Shown here piece by piece: positions 63,273 through 64,000 of a stretch of 64,000 bases of DNA. The stretch's first letter is position 1; every line of letters starts with the position of its first letter. Under the pieces are notes generated by a model, which did not search any database, had not been told where the DNA came from, and was given only the letters and a program-made list of their open reading frames with translations. Origin of the DNA: Oscillibacter hominis (lineage in GTDB: Bacteria; Bacillota; Clostridia; Oscillospirales; Oscillospiraceae); the NCBI RefSeq assembly GCF_014334055.1, contig NZ_CP060490.1:620001-684000 (forward strand), in the 5' to 3' direction. The position numbers were made by a program, and so were the translations under genes.

Positions 63273-64000
63273 TCAACTTTCTATATGCCACTGCACCGTT
63301 TTGTTATAATTGTCCCACATTTTAGCATACTCGCCCTGATGCTTTATCAAATCAGAATGTGTTCCGCTTTCCGCTATCGCACCGTTTTTCATCACCAATA
63401 TTTGGTCTGCATCCTGGACAGTCGAAAGCCGATGTGCAACCATAATAACCGTTTTATTCTTTATAAGTCCATCAAAGGCCTTCTGGATTTGATGCTCATT
63501 TTCGGGGTCAGCATATGCTGTCGCCTCATCTAAAACTACAATAGGAGCATCTTTTAAAATAGCGCGGGCAATAGAAATGCGCTGTGTTTCGCCCCCGGAC
63601 AGGTATATACCTTGACTTCCAATAATTGTATCTATTCCGTTTGGAAGCTTTTTCAGTATGTCGTCGCACTGCGCCAGATGAGCTGCCTTTAGAACTTCCT
63701 CACGGGTTGCCGATGGTCTTCCGGCTCTTATGTTTTCTAATAGGCTATCCTTAAACAACTTGGGGTCTTGGAACACAAATGCCACCATTTTCATTAAATC
63801 ACCCTGTGGGATTTCCCTGATGTCAACGCCGCCAATTTTTACTGCGCCATCCTGCACGTCATAGAACCGAGGGATCAGACTGGCCGCTGTGCTTTTACCT
63901 GACCCGGAGTGTCCCACAAGGGCCGTTATTGCTCCTGCTTTTGCCATAAAAGTGAGATGTGAAACTGCGGGGTGATCGGTATTATCATATGCAAATGTCA
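63273..64000 (-). CDS. ABC transporter half-transporter, 5' part outside the window
   Basis: Only the ATPase end is visible (about 242 residues). The frame runs open off the right edge, so the membrane part lies beyond 64000. Walker A VGHSGSGKSTAAS, signature LSGGETQRISIAR, Walker B IVVLDEATAYADP, H-loop VAHRLST. Partner of the next gene. Confidence 0.85.
   Translation of the reverse strand, partial: TFAYDNTDHPAVSHLTFMAKAGAITALVGHSGSGKSTAASLIPRFYDVQDGAVKIGGVDIREIPQGDLMKMVAFVFQDPKLFKDSLLENIRAGRPSATREEVLKAAHLAQCDDILKKLPNGIDTIIGSQGIYLSGGETQRISIARAILKDAPIVVLDEATAYADPENEHQIQKAFDGLIKNKTVIMVAHRLSTVQDADQILVMKNGAIAESGTHSDLIKHQGEYAKMWDNYNKTVQWHIES

Overview
The window looks like the chromosome of a GC-rich anaerobic Firmicute, most likely a gut Clostridium-class bacterium of the Oscillospiraceae type. 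That is inferred from the high GC content, S-layer-homology (SLH) surface proteins, a YedF selenium/sulfur gene cluster, and Clostridia-type mobile elements. No rRNA, tRNA or CRISPR array was seen, so the taxonomy rests on gene content alone.

Region 1 (1-12979) is chromosomal. It starts with a cell-surface block: the end of a copper-amine-oxidase-N-like protein, a secreted dockerin-like protein, a 1926-residue Ig-like/SLH protein and a secreted transglutaminase-like protein. An envelope block follows: an FHA-FtsW/RodA fusion overlapping a class B penicillin-binding protein, then an LrgA/LrgB pair. A low-GC patch (about 770-1835) crosses the junction of the second and third genes.

Region 2 (13002-19325) is a compact Tn4451-like mobilizable element. 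It carries a large serine recombinase, TnpW, a MOBV (Mob_Pre) relaxase, a Cys-rich VLP protein, and a minus-strand cargo of an XRE regulator, a DUF3795 protein and a membrane protein. Both ends can be read: 10-bp direct repeats plus 17-bp inverted repeats. Removing the element rebuilds a perfect bidirectional terminator between lrgB and lysA. A pMV158-like oriT lies near the left end.

Region 3 (19346-23123) is chromosome again: lysA (minus strand), then yedF, a class V aminotransferase, a DUF3343 Se/S-carrier-like gene and a small Cys protein.

Region 4 (from about 23124 to at least 60010, probably past the window end) is a large integrative and conjugative element (ICE). A serine recombinase sits at its left end. 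Next come an XRE/ImmA-type switch with a repeated GTTCTC-N6-GAGAAC operator, a sigma-like protein, a DinG-like helicase, a Toprim primase-like protein, an SLH surface protein, SSB, ParB-like and ParM/ParR-like genes. An unusual metabolic and modification island follows: C5 DNA methyltransferase, amidoligase, gamma-glutamylcyclotransferase, SAM synthetase, PP-loop protein, DUF4406 protein and a second DNA methyltransferase. The transfer module contains an inverted-repeat-rich oriT candidate, MobC, a MOBP relaxase, PcfB, VirD4, a Maff2-like protein, VirB6, PrgI, VirB4 and an NlpC/P60 hydrolase. Several ICE genes have no ATG/GTG/TTG at the place where Shine-Dalgarno spacing and family N-termini put the start; ATA, ATC, ATT, ACG or CTG stands there.

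Region 5 (60113-64000, minus strand) is an AT-richer operon: two ABC exporter half-transporters (the first cut by the window end), a DtxR/MntR-type regulator and a WYL regulator. It may be ICE cargo or chromosome; the right ICE end was not found.
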